Part shown: positions 34,043 to 42,948 of the stretch, in pieces
How the letters are laid out: every line of letters starts with the position of its first letter
Numbering within the stretch: the first letter of the stretch is position 1
From: JBCFBK01 sp038562555
GTDB lineage: Bacteria; Bacteroidota; Bacteroidia; Bacteroidales; Prolixibacteraceae
Assembly: GCA_038562555.1 (NCBI GenBank)
Contig: JBCFBK010000002.1
Location: 1 to 64,000, forward strand
DNA: 64,000 nucleotides
Reading direction: 5' to 3'
Made by a program: the position numbers and the translations under genes
The notes under the pieces: generated by a model
What the model saw: only the letters and a program-made list of their open reading frames with translations
Told to the model about the DNA's origin: nothing
The model's database searches: none

Positions 34043-35140
34043 TTAGGGCATGAGTTCTTTTAGCTTGGCCTGAAGCGCCTGTCCCTTCAGGTTTTTTGCA
34101 ATTATTTTTCCTTCTTTATCCAGCAAAACAGAATGAGGGATAGCATTAACTCCGTAAAGCCTGGCGGCCTTGTTTTGCCAGTAGGCCAAATCAGAAACAT
34201 GGTGCCATGCCAGCTTATCATCGTTGATGGCTTTCACCCAGGAGTCTTTATCCCGGTCGAGCGAAACTCCAATAATATCAAAACCTTTATCCTTAAAGTC
34301 ATTATAAGCCGCTACCACATTTGGATTTTCCTGACGGCAGGGAGCACACCAGGCAGCCCAAAAATCGATCAGTACATATTTGCCGCGAAGCGACGAAAGA
34401 GTAACCGGGTTTCCGTCCGGGTCATTCATCGTAAAGTCGGGAGCCACAGCCCCTACGGCAGTCTTTGCCTGCAGTTCAACAAAATTTCTCAACTCCACCA
34501 CATATACAGAACTGTCCAGGCCAGACGCAAAGGTGTCGACCAGCGATTTCAGTTCCTCATATTCAAGTTGTGGTGCCAGTTGCGAAACGGTGATAAATGG
34601 AGCAACAACCGAGCTGTTATTCTCCCGTACAAAATTCTTGGCGTAGACCATCATGTTTTCCGAGCTCGCTTCAATATCAATTCTGACCCGTTCAATTTCC
34701 TGTTGATTGCCCGAAGCCATTGCTTTTGAATATTCTTCCCTGTACTGATTCATCTTTTCCCCCATCTTTTTCAATTCGTCCAGGTAGGTATTAAAAATAG
34801 CGGTTTCCGGAGAGCCGGTTACTTTTGTGGACTCGAGACTGTCTTTGTAAGCTTCCACCTTAATCGATGCATTTTCCAGGAAAAACTGGGCGAAGTACTC
34901 ATTATCGTTTAACCGCAGGTAATGTAATTCAGGCATCCCTGCCTTTCCTTCAAATTTAAATTTTCCGTCGGCCAGATCAGCCGTATCCAAATTGACAGCC
35001 TGACCTTTTTCGGCTCTCACCAGGTATACCTTGCCTGAATCCTGACCGGCTATACTACCTGATATCCGGTATTTTTTCGAACCATTCTGGCAGGAAAACA
35101 GAATTGCAGCAAAGAAGAACAGCATGGCAACATTTTTCAT
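34043..35140 (-). CDS. TlpA-type thioredoxin lipoprotein with DUF4369-like domain
   Basis: A 365-residue lipoprotein (LFSC, Cys17). The N-terminal domain (about 22-115) is DUF4369-like. A charged helical linker (about 120-165) leads to an AhpC/TSA-like thioredoxin domain with the redox motif WCAPC (Cys265 and Cys268) and a cis-proline segment AIPHSVLLDK. Family members reduce disulfides in the periplasm, for example during cytochrome c maturation or metal-protein assembly. It follows meaB by 43 bp and ends in a terminator, so the two may share a transcript. Confidence 0.9.
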   Translation of the reverse strand: MKNVAMLFFFAAILFSCQNGSKKYRISGSIAGQDSGKVYLVRAEKGQAVNLDTADLADGKFKFEGKAGMPELHYLRLNDNEYFAQFFLENASIKVEAYKDSLESTKVTGSPETAIFNTYLDELKKMGEKMNQYREEYSKAMASGNQQEIERVRIDIEASSENMMVYAKNFVRENNSSVVAPFITVSQLAPQLEYEELKSLVDTFASGLDSSVYVVELRNFVELQAKTAVGAVAPDFTMNDPDGNPVTLSSLRGKYVLIDFWAAWCAPCRQENPNVVAAYNDFKDKGFDIIGVSLDRDKDSWVKAINDDKLAWHHVSDLAYWQNKAARLYGVNAIPHSVLLDKEGKIIAKNLKGQALQAKLKELMP

Positions 35141-35183
35141 TTGTGATTCATTTTTAATTAAGGTTTCTATACTTTTTCAGTTT

Positions 35184-36308
35184 TTAGTCTTTTTGTGACT
35201 GATAATAAAATTCCAGCAGCTTACGGGCAGCGACAAATGAACTCATTTCTTCGTCCAGCACTTTCTTTTCAAGGAGAGAAACCAATCCTTTTATGTTTTG
35301 GTTTTGGTAGAAATTAGATTTTAACTGTTCATTAATTGTTTCATACATCCAAAACCTGGACTGCTCGTTTCGTTTTTCCTGAAAATAACCGTTCCCGTTC
35401 ACCTGGCTAAGATACTCACCAATTGTTTTCCAAATCTGATCGATGCCGGTTTTTTTTACAGCAGAACAAGTAAGCACCCGCGGACTCCAGCCCGAAGTGT
35501 TCAGGGGAAACAGATGCAAGGCATTCTGATACTGCACACGTGCCATTTCGGCCCGGGCTATATTATCGCCATCCGCTTTATTAATTGCTATGGCGTCGGC
35601 CATCTCCATAATTCCACGTTTAATTCCCTGAAGTTCATCTCCGGCCCCGGAGAGCATCAGCAACAGAAAAAAATCGACCATCGAATGGACAGCAGTTTCG
35701 CTTTGTCCAACCCCTACCGTTTCGATAAAAATGATATCAAAACCGGCAGCCTCACACAGGATAATCGTTTCCCGCGTTTTCCGGGCGACGCCTCCCAGCG
35801 ATCCTGCCGACGGCGAAGGCCTGATATAGGCATTCGGATCGGACGATAACTCCTCCATCCGGGTTTTGTCGCCAAGTATGCTTCCGCGCGAACGTTCACT
35901 GCTCGGGTCAATGGCCAGCACAGCCAGCTTATGCCCCTGTGACGTGATGTATTTCCCCAGTGATTCAATAAAAGTGCTCTTGCCGACTCCGGGAACACCG
36001 GTAATGCCAATTCGCAAAGACTTACTGCTTTGCGGGAGGCACCGCATAATTATTTCCTGGGCAATTTCCTGGTGCTCTCTGCGTGAACTTTCAACCAACG
36101 TAACGGCCTGGCTCAAGACGGTGATATTTCCTTCCAAAATTCCCTTCACGTAGTCATCGGCCGAAAGAATGGTTTTCTTCTTATTTCTCAGAAACCGTTT
36201 TACTGAATTCTCATTAAATGATTCCGGCTGATCAATCCCGCTGTTAACGGTCAGTCCTTTAAAATGTTCATCGTTTTCAATATGATCATGCTCTTTATCA
36301 ACAATCAT
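35184..36308 (-). CDS. meaB: Methylmalonyl-CoA mutase-associated GTPase MeaB
   Basis: A 374-residue G3E-family GTPase (MeaB/ArgK). Walker A GVPGVGKST is at 104-112, followed by LAVLAIDPSS (switch region), FIETVGVGQSE and the NKADGDN guanine-specificity motif. It protects and loads the B12-dependent methylmalonyl-CoA mutase, part of propionate production in Bacteroidota. The mutase subunits (mutA/mutB), usually adjacent, are not in this window. The N-terminal extension of about 45 residues is longer than in many homologues. A 6-bp inverted repeat (36322-36339) lies in its leader. Confidence 0.95.
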   Translation of the reverse strand: MIVDKEHDHIENDEHFKGLTVNSGIDQPESFNENSVKRFLRNKKKTILSADDYVKGILEGNITVLSQAVTLVESSRREHQEIAQEIIMRCLPQSSKSLRIGITGVPGVGKSTFIESLGKYITSQGHKLAVLAIDPSSERSRGSILGDKTRMEELSSDPNAYIRPSPSAGSLGGVARKTRETIILCEAAGFDIIFIETVGVGQSETAVHSMVDFFLLLMLSGAGDELQGIKRGIMEMADAIAINKADGDNIARAEMARVQYQNALHLFPLNTSGWSPRVLTCSAVKKTGIDQIWKTIGEYLSQVNGNGYFQEKRNEQSRFWMYETINEQLKSNFYQNQNIKGLVSLLEKKVLDEEMSSFVAARKLLEFYYQSQKD

Positions 36309-36345
36309 CGTACAAATTTTTACGAAGGTAAAACTTCGTCATTGA

Positions 36346-36381
36346 TAAAAAAAATAAGCCGCTTCAAAACTTAAAGCGGCT
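36346..36381 (-). terminator. Intrinsic terminator of the DUF1573 gene
   Basis: An 8-bp stem AGCCGCTT/AAGCGGCT (36357-36364 and 36374-36381), followed on the minus strand by TATTTTTTTT. It lies between the DUF1573 gene and meaB. Confidence 0.88.
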
Positions 36382-36404
36382 GCTGACATTTATTTAACAT
36401 TCTT

Positions 36405-37493
36405 TCAGGACTCACTGATGTTGGTTGAAACACGTAAAATACTGGTAGGCATCTTCGGATCATTTGTAATGATGGTGATGGCCTTATTTTGTCTGCCTCT
36501 TTTCCCTGACGAATCGAAAATTACCTTCATTGGGACACGCTCATTCGCCCCAATCACCTTTTTTGCCGGCGACACCACGGTACATCCGCACGAAGTTTTT
36601 ATATCCCGGATAATCAACTCGCGTTTACCTTTATTTTGAATAATAAACGTATACTCGGGGCGGTCGCCTTCCCTGATATTCCCGAAGTCGTAACTCATCC
36701 GGTCGAAAGAAATGACAGGAGCACTGGCCAGTTCCTCAGGGCTAAGTGCGGAGAAATCTTCCTCAATGGTGGCCGTAATGCCGATGGAATTATTGAAATC
36801 CGATTTGCCGTTCACATCCAGATAAATCCTGTTAATCACAAATCCGTAATTGTTAACCTTGCCTCCGTCATACGTAATGATAACGTGACCTTTTGCATCC
36901 GGCATCAGGGTTGAAGGCTGAACGCGAACCTTCAGATGTTCCGGCGTACTGCGAAAGCCCAGGCGAACCGGTTCGTCCGAATCATTGACAATCTCAAGAG
37001 AATCGGTCAACACCTGCGTTTCCCTGACAGTGGAAAAATTGACATGATTTGACCGCGCCCGAACCGGACCGATTTGCCTTGGATACAATTCGGAAAGCGT
37101 TTTCGGACGTGCTTCAACAATTCCTTTGATGCGCAGGATTGTTTGTTCGTTTTCAGCATTTGTGGAAACGGTAATCGTCTTGTTAAATGGTCCCGGTCTT
37201 CCTTGTGGGTTATAGATCACTTTGATAAATCCCTTCTCACCCGGGGCGACCGGTTTTTGTGTCCATTCGGGTGTGGTACAACCGCACGAAGCATGCACAT
37301 GATTAAGAATCAACGGCGTAGCTCCGCGATTCGTAAAAACAAATGAATAAGCCTGAAGTCCGTCTTCCTCCTTAAATGACCCGAAATCATGTTCCAGCTT
37401 ACTAAATGCGATCCGGGCCTTCGAAGTTTGGGCAAAGACCTGCTCCCCCACTAAAAGGACTGTCAGCGCAAAAAAAATAAATTTAACCTTCAT
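36405..37493 (-). CDS. Exported protein with two DUF1573 domains
   Basis: A 362-residue exported protein with a signal peptide ending at VFAQ. It has two Ig-like DUF1573 domains (about 25-125 and 255-355), each with the hallmark cysteine pair: HASCGCTTPEW and KTSCGCTVVSP. The middle region (about 130-250) has a similar beta-rich pattern without the cysteines. DUF1573 proteins are abundant in Bacteroidota; the role is not established, although a structural or binding function in the periplasm is commonly suggested. It has its own -7 element and terminator. Confidence 0.9.
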   Translation of the reverse strand: MKVKFIFFALTVLLVGEQVFAQTSKARIAFSKLEHDFGSFKEEDGLQAYSFVFTNRGATPLILNHVHASCGCTTPEWTQKPVAPGEKGFIKVIYNPQGRPGPFNKTITVSTNAENEQTILRIKGIVEARPKTLSELYPRQIGPVRARSNHVNFSTVRETQVLTDSLEIVNDSDEPVRLGFRSTPEHLKVRVQPSTLMPDAKGHVIITYDGGKVNNYGFVINRIYLDVNGKSDFNNSIGITATIEEDFSALSPEELASAPVISFDRMSYDFGNIREGDRPEYTFIIQNKGKRELIIRDIKTSCGCTVVSPAKKVIGANERVPMKVIFDSSGKRGRQNKAITIITNDPKMPTSILRVSTNISES

Positions 37494-37519
37494 AGTTGCT
37501 TGTACTCGTTAACTGTTTG

Positions 37520-37527
37520 CAAAGATA
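37520..37527 (-). promoter_or_regulatory. Promoter -7 element of the DUF1573 gene
   Basis: TATCTTTG on the minus strand, 27 bp upstream of the start codon, is an exact TAnnTTTG match. No properly spaced TTTG was seen. Confidence 0.45.
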
Positions 37528-37698
37528 AAAAAAACGGCAACACGCATTGGCCGGCTTTAATCCTTACAAAACTATAAAAGCCTTTCGGTTACTATGGCCA
37601 ATTCCGGAGAAACAATTGTTAATAATTTGTTAATGAGCGGCATTCTGCCTTTTTTTATTTAGTTTCGCAATACTAAATAAGGGGATTTATCAGACACC

Positions 37699-39066
37699 AT
37701 GGGAAGAAATGCTATTCGGATTGTAATTGTTTTGGCCACGTTTTCCGTACTTGGTATCCTCCTGATCCAGTTCTTTTTTTTAAAAAACACGGCCGATCTG
37801 AATGAAACACGGTTTCATGATGACGCGGCACAGGCACTAAAGAATGTTGCCCGCCATTTAATTGAATACAACGATAAGATCAGGGAGCGAAAAGCCAACG
37901 CCAGTCTCTTGCCCGAAGTGGAGCAGATTTCCAACAATTATTACGTGGTCAATGTGAACGAGGAAATCAATCCGCAGTTGCTCGAGCATTTTTTAATCAA
38001 GGAATTTACGCGGTTTAACCTCAGCCTGGATTTTCAGTATGCCATCTATGACTGTGAAAGCAAAAAGATGGTCTATGGTATTTCTCTGACCGGAAAAAAA
38101 GACAGTTTAAAAAGGCAGCAGTTCCATCCGAAACAAAAGACAGCCTGCGATCAGGACGACGAATTATTTGACGCTCATTACAAAAGCATGTCGGACAGGA
38201 AGAACGTTTCTTCGCTTCCTACCTGTGAGAAATATACTTATTATTTTGGCGTGTACTTTCCCAATCGCTCGAAATACTACTCCAATAATATTCATGCCTG
38301 GTATATTGTGAACGGCATTCTTTTTATTGTCATCCTGTTCTTCAGCTACACGTTGTATGTCATTTTGAAACAGCGGCAACTCAGCGAGGTTCAGAAAAAC
38401 TTCATCAACAACCTTACACACGAATTCAAAACGCCAATTGCATCGATCGATTTATCGGCCCGGGTGCTGGCAGACCCCGCTATCGTTCATCAGCCAAAAC
38501 GCCTGGAAAAATATTCGGCGATCATCGGTGAACAAACCCAACGCCTGTCGCTTCAGGTAGAAAAGGTTTTACAGATGGCAAGCATCGAAAAGAAAAAACT
38601 ACAGCTCGAAAAACAGGAAATCGATTTAACGGAATTTCTGCATAAGTGTATTGAGGAATTCAAAAACGGTCAGAACGGCAACGACTATAACATAGCGCTT
38701 TTTACGCCATCCGGGTCCGTCAGCATCCAGGCCGATGCGTTCCATTTTTGCAATATCATATACAACATTCTGGATAATTCCTTTAAGTATTGTGATGACA
38801 AGCCTGAGGTGACAATTCGTGCAGAACAACTGAAAGGTACCGTTCAAATCAGTTTTGCCGATCAGGGAATCGGAATTCCACGGCAGTACCGAAAAAAGAT
38901 CTTTGACCGCTTTTTCAGAGTGCCGACCGGGAACATACATAATGTAAAAGGGTTTGGCCTGGGTCTCGATTATGTTAAAAAAATCGCAGAAGGCCATGGA
39001 TGGAAAATACAGGTGAGCGAAAATTCACCAAAAGGCAGTATTTTTACGTTAATTATACCTGAATAA
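37699..39066 (+). CDS. Two-component sensor histidine kinase
   Basis: A 455-residue membrane histidine kinase. Two transmembrane helices (about 7-28 and 200-223) flank a periplasmic sensor of about 170 residues with no recognisable domain. There is no HAMP domain. The dimerisation/phosphoacceptor region holds LTHEFKTP with His241. The ATPase domain carries NILDNSFKY (N box), FADQGIGIP (G1), FDRFFRVP (F box) and GFGLGL (G2). It phosphorylates the response regulator encoded immediately downstream. The arrangement resembles Bacteroides RprX/RprY, but the signal cannot be deduced. Confidence 0.94.
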   Translation: MGRNAIRIVIVLATFSVLGILLIQFFFLKNTADLNETRFHDDAAQALKNVARHLIEYNDKIRERKANASLLPEVEQISNNYYVVNVNEEINPQLLEHFLIKEFTRFNLSLDFQYAIYDCESKKMVYGISLTGKKDSLKRQQFHPKQKTACDQDDELFDAHYKSMSDRKNVSSLPTCEKYTYYFGVYFPNRSKYYSNNIHAWYIVNGILFIVILFFSYTLYVILKQRQLSEVQKNFINNLTHEFKTPIASIDLSARVLADPAIVHQPKRLEKYSAIIGEQTQRLSLQVEKVLQMASIEKKKLQLEKQEIDLTEFLHKCIEEFKNGQNGNDYNIALFTPSGSVSIQADAFHFCNIIYNILDNSFKYCDDKPEVTIRAEQLKGTVQISFADQGIGIPRQYRKKIFDRFFRVPTGNIHNVKGFGLGLDYVKKIAEGHGWKIQVSENSPKGSIFTLIIPE

Positions 39067-39069
39067 GTG

Positions 39070-39783
39070 ATGATGGATTTGACACGAAAAAAAATTCTTT
39101 TGGTTGAAGACGACAATACCCTGAATTTTATTATCAGCGATCATCTTCAGGAAGCAGGATACCAGGTAGCGGAAGCAGGTGATGGAGAAAAAGCGTTTGA
39201 GATCTTCGAAAACGAGACTTTTGATCTTTGCCTGCTTGACGTCATGTTGCCCCGGCTGGACGGTTTTTCCCTGGCAAAAAAGATCAGGTCGGCCAATCAG
39301 CTCGTCCCGATCCTGTTTTTGACGGCAAAATCGCTGACCGAAGACAAGATAAACGGTTTTGAGCTCGGAGCAGACGATTATATCACCAAACCCTTTAGTA
39401 TGGATGAATTGCTCATGAGGATCAAAGTCTTCTTAAGAAGAAGCCAACCCCTGGACAGCCTTTTCCAGGAGATAAAAAGCTGCCGGGTCGGACATTTTGA
39501 TTTTTATTACGACAACCTCACCCTGCTGCATCAGAATACCAGCAAAACATTGACATACAAGGAGGCGCAACTGCTGAAATATTTCTGTGAACATCCAAAT
39601 ACCGTTCTCAGCCGTTCCGAAATACTCAAAAATGTGTGGGGTTCGGACGACTACTATCTGGGAAGAAGTCTTGACGTATTTATTTCCCGTTTGCGTAAAT
39701 ATTTAAACAGCGATCCTGAAATCAAGATCATCAACCTTCATGGCATTGGATTTCGCTTCAACGCATCGGTTGAAAAACAATAA
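39070..39783 (+). CDS. OmpR-family response regulator
   Basis: A 237-residue response regulator starting at the ATG at 39070; a GTG at 39067 directly abuts the kinase stop and is an alternative. The receiver domain has the acidic pocket EDD (12-14 region), the phosphoacceptor Asp57 in LLDVMLP, Thr in LTAKS and Lys107 in ITKPFS. The C-terminal winged helix (about 140-235) has LTYKEAQLLKYF and VFISRLRKYL, typical of OmpR/PhoB DNA-binding domains. It is translationally coupled to the kinase. It ends 20 bp from the convergent phosphofructokinase gene without an obvious terminator. Confidence 0.95.
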   Translation: MMDLTRKKILLVEDDNTLNFIISDHLQEAGYQVAEAGDGEKAFEIFENETFDLCLLDVMLPRLDGFSLAKKIRSANQLVPILFLTAKSLTEDKINGFELGADDYITKPFSMDELLMRIKVFLRRSQPLDSLFQEIKSCRVGHFDFYYDNLTLLHQNTSKTLTYKEAQLLKYFCEHPNTVLSRSEILKNVWGSDDYYLGRSLDVFISRLRKYLNSDPEIKIINLHGIGFRFNASVEKQ

Positions 39784-39802
39784 AAGAACAGTTACTCAAC
39801 GC

Positions 39803-40834
39803 TCATTCATCACCGAAAGAAACACCCATCTGCCTGGCCTTAACAATGAGCGGATGATCTTTTTCCACAAACCTGATATGGTCGGCAGTTTCAGCAAGGG
39901 GTATGGCCACCAGACTGTTATTCCTTATGGCTACCATGGTCCCGAAATCGCCCTGCGCGATACACTGGGCGGCAAAGGCACCATAGCGGGTGGCCAGGAT
40001 CCGGTCCATCGGTGTCGGACTTCCTCCGCGCTGAATGTATCCCAACACGGTTTCCCGGGTTTCAATACCCGTATAGGTATTGATCGCCTCGGCCAAATAC
40101 CTGCCGGCTGATGAATTATCGGGCCGTTTAATTCCTTCTGCCACTACGACAATGGAATAAGCCTTTTTATTTTCAAACCGCTCTTCTATCCGCTTACAAA
40201 CTGACCGGATACTGTAATCCAGTTCGGGAAGCAAAATGATATCGCCTCCTCCGGCCATTCCTGCATACAACGCAATCCAGCCGGTGTGATGCCCCATCAC
40301 TTCGATGATCATCACCCGCTGATGTGAATTAGCGGTGGTATGCAGGCGGTCGATTGCTTCAGTAGCAATCATTACGGCCGAATCAAAACCAAAAGTAACA
40401 TCGGTTCCCCAAACATCATTGTCGATCGTTTTTGGGATGCCGATCACGTTCAAGCCTTCAGCCCGCAGCCTGTCGGCTGTTTTCATCGTCCCGTTTCCCC
40501 CGATACACACCAGGGCATCCAATCCGAGTTCATGATAATTATTCTTTATCAGTTCCGGCTTCTCGTTGTCGCCTTCCTTGACAAATTTGTAAGGTTTTTC
40601 GCGTGAAGTGCCAAGAATTGTCCCGCCTAAAGTCAAAATTCCCGAAAGATTCGACTCCTGCAGGTGCACATATTCCTTCTCGATGAGGCCGGAAAACCCT
40701 GCTGTAAACCCAATAACCTCCATTCCGTAATTGACGATGGCCGTCTTTCCTACTCCCCTGATAGCAGCATTTAATCCGGGGCAATCTCCTCCGGCTGTCA
40801 AAATGCCAATCCTCTTTGGTCTGTCTGCACTCAT
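39803..40834 (-). CDS. pfkA: 6-phosphofructokinase
   Basis: A 343-residue phosphofructokinase, the committing step of glycolysis. Visible motifs: GGDCPGLNAAIRG near 15-27, GGNGTMK at 112-118 and PKTIDND at 134-140 with catalytic Asp138. The phosphoryl-donor residues read Gly115 (E. coli Gly104) and Lys135 (E. coli Gly124). Gly plus Lys is the combination of the ATP-using enzymes related to the actinobacterial group, while PPi enzymes have Asp at the first position. Asn114 replaces the Mg-binding Asp103 of E. coli. So the donor is probably ATP, but this needs measurement. Confidence 0.93.
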   Translation of the reverse strand: MSADRPKRIGILTAGGDCPGLNAAIRGVGKTAIVNYGMEVIGFTAGFSGLIEKEYVHLQESNLSGILTLGGTILGTSREKPYKFVKEGDNEKPELIKNNYHELGLDALVCIGGNGTMKTADRLRAEGLNVIGIPKTIDNDVWGTDVTFGFDSAVMIATEAIDRLHTTANSHQRVMIIEVMGHHTGWIALYAGMAGGGDIILLPELDYSIRSVCKRIEERFENKKAYSIVVVAEGIKRPDNSSAGRYLAEAINTYTGIETRETVLGYIQRGGSPTPMDRILATRYGAFAAQCIAQGDFGTMVAIRNNSLVAIPLAETADHIRFVEKDHPLIVKARQMGVSFGDE

Positions 40835-41124
40835 AATTTTTATTCTTTTATTTTTCTCCTGTTCCGGCGACCCGCCTGAAAAATCCTACCGAAAGTACTA
40901 AAACAAATCATCATTTATCATCTTTTCAATAATCGCTGCAGGAAATTTCCGTTGTGTTTAACCACATGAACTTCATTTAACTATTCATATGAAATACACT
41001 GATGCCGGAATAAAACTGTACGAATTCATTCGAGAGTTGTTCTGTGTAGGCAAGATTTTTATTATTTTCGTAAAAATATTTACCTGGAATTTAAGTTTAT
41101 ACAATAACCTAAAAATCAAGTCCA

Positions 41125-41922
41125 ATGAGAAAATTTTTTTCGTACCTGTTAACCGGAGTTTTGTTTTTGGCCGTTGCCTGCACTGGCGGACAAAAAAAAG
41201 CTGACACAACTGCAGAAACTAAGGATTCAATCATGACGGAAGAACCTGCTGCAGATAACACGCTGACCAGCGCTGAAAAGCAGGAAGGCTGGAACTTATT
41301 ATTCAATGGCCAGACGGCCGAGGGGTGGCGCGGGGTCAATAAAACAGCGCTTCCGGGAGCCTGGAAAGTTGAAGACGGAACGCTGATGTGCCAGGGATCC
41401 GGAAAAGGTGAGGCCGGAGCAGACAACGGCGGTGATATTCTGTATGACAAAAAATTCAAAAATTTCCATCTCAAACTGGATTGGAAAATTGCAGAAGGCG
41501 GAAATTCAGGGATCTTCTATCTTGGCCAGGAAGTTGCCGACTGGCCCATTTACAAAACGGCTCCTGAAATGCAGATCCTCGACAATGAACGCCATCCGGA
41601 TGCAATGCTTGGGAAAGACGGAAACCGTAAAGCCGGATCGCTATACGACCTCATCCCCGCAAAACCTCAAAACGCCAAGCCCGCGGGTGAGTGGAACAGC
41701 GTTGAGATTATTTGTTTCAAAGGCACAGTGGTCCATAAACAAAACGGCGCTACAGTCGTTGAATACCACCTCTGGACCGACGACTGGAAGGCCATGGTAG
41801 CTGACAGCAAATTCCCGGCACTGAATGAGAATTTTGCCAATGTTGCAGAAGAAGGTTTCATTGCGCTCCAGGATCATGGAGACAGCGTCATGTTTAAGAA
41901 TATCAAGATCAAAGAATTGTAA
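41125..41922 (+). CDS. DUF1080 (3-keto-disaccharide hydrolase-like) lipoprotein
   Basis: A 265-residue lipoprotein (LAVAC, Cys19) with a DUF1080 / LamG-like beta-sandwich domain from about 50 to 265. Typical family segments: GWNLLFNGQTAEGWRG at the start, GDILYDKKFKNFHLKLDW, GNSGIFYLGQ, EMQILDNERHP and the terminal GFIALQDHGDSVMFKNIKI. Some members are 3-keto-glycoside hydrolases; most are uncharacterised exported proteins. It is monocistronic with a good terminator. Because 3-keto-sugars arise from FAD/NAD oxidoreductases, a link with the oxidoreductase of region 1 is conceivable but unsupported by distance. Confidence 0.87.
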   Translation: MRKFFSYLLTGVLFLAVACTGGQKKADTTAETKDSIMTEEPAADNTLTSAEKQEGWNLLFNGQTAEGWRGVNKTALPGAWKVEDGTLMCQGSGKGEAGADNGGDILYDKKFKNFHLKLDWKIAEGGNSGIFYLGQEVADWPIYKTAPEMQILDNERHPDAMLGKDGNRKAGSLYDLIPAKPQNAKPAGEWNSVEIICFKGTVVHKQNGATVVEYHLWTDDWKAMVADSKFPALNENFANVAEEGFIALQDHGDSVMFKNIKIKEL

Positions 41923-41933
41923 CTGAATAATCG

Positions 41934-41964
41934 GAAAGGGCTGCAAAAGGCCCTTTCTTTTTTT
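41934..41964 (+). terminator. Intrinsic terminator of the DUF1080 gene
   Basis: An 8-bp stem GAAAGGGC/GCCCTTTC (41934-41941 and 41950-41957) followed by a T-run, 12 bp after the stop codon. Confidence 0.9.
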
Positions 41965-42136
41965 GAGAAAACGGCAAACAGCAATCTGATTCGCGGCTCC
42001 CGTCCATCCCGCAATCCGGGACAAGATCAAATAGATGCTGTATATTTAACTTCTCGGATGAAAAGGTGGCATTGCCCACGGGTCTTCACAACTTTTTATA
42101 CTATTCCTCCGTTTTGTTTCCAAAGACAGGTTGATT

Positions 42137-42790
42137 ATGAGTAAGGAACGTCGGGTGGAAATTTATCTGCTTTTTGAATTTATATTGCTTTTTCTGGCTG
42201 TGCCTCTGATTGTCTTTTTTGAAGCCAATATGGTTCATCCAAGCAAAGCCCTGTTGCCGTTTGTCATTCTGGTAGTATTGATCCTGCATTACTCGCACGG
42301 ATTTAAGTGGAAGGAACTTTGGCGGTTCCGGGTCGAGCGGCAATTGTTTTTGCGTCATCTGGGCATTGTTATTCTTGTTGCATTGCTGATGGCGGGATGG
42401 GTTTACCTTTTTGACCGGGAAAATTTATTTAACCTGCCCCGGTCAAATTCGCAACTTTGGATCATGGTAATCATTCTGTATCCGGTTTTTTCAGCCTTTA
42501 CACAGGAGGTGATCTATCGCACCTTCATTTTCAGGCGTTACCATAAGGTTTTCAAGAATGAACTGCCGAAGATACTCGCCAGCGCACTCGTATTCAGCTT
42601 TGTACATCTTTTCTACTACCATGCAGCCTCTATGATTCTCACCTTCATCCTCGGCGTATATCTGGGCTGGATATACACGAAAACAAAAAGTATTTTATTC
42701 ACAACGATCATACACGGGCTCATGGGAATTGCAGTCTTTTCAGTTGGGCTTGGGCACTACTTTTGGATTGACATGCAAAAGTGGCTGTAA
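42137..42790 (+). CDS. CPBP-family intramembrane glutamic endopeptidase-like protein
   Basis: A 217-residue membrane protein with about six hydrophobic helices. The start used is the ATG at 42137; a TTG two codons earlier is possible. The Abi/CPBP motifs are visible: TQEVIYR (usual form EExxxR), FSFVHLFYYH (FxxxH) and TIIHGLMG. The first Glu of motif 1 is Gln here while the second is kept, a variant whose activity is uncertain. Related proteins are CAAX prenyl proteases or bacteriocin-immunity proteins; the bacterial substrates are mostly unknown. It stands alone between the DUF1080 and nadB genes. Confidence 0.82.
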   Translation: MSKERRVEIYLLFEFILLFLAVPLIVFFEANMVHPSKALLPFVILVVLILHYSHGFKWKELWRFRVERQLFLRHLGIVILVALLMAGWVYLFDRENLFNLPRSNSQLWIMVIILYPVFSAFTQEVIYRTFIFRRYHKVFKNELPKILASALVFSFVHLFYYHAASMILTFILGVYLGWIYTKTKSILFTTIIHGLMGIAVFSVGLGHYFWIDMQKWL

Positions 42791-42948
42791 AACAAAGGAC
42801 TGCAATAATCCCCCTGCACATTCGCACTGTCCGTTTTGTTTTGAACCAGCATTAAATAAATCGTAACATCCTCCCCATTCTGACTCGCCGATCAAACAGT
42901 TTTTATACCTTTACGGGCTGATTAACAAAACAACAGTTGCAGCCTCTC

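Noticed and set aside
37640..37667. Promoter for the histidine kinase gene (TAGTTTCG near 37660)
   Set aside because: One mismatch in the -7 element, and the nearest TTTG is about 30 nt upstream, too far for the consensus spacing.
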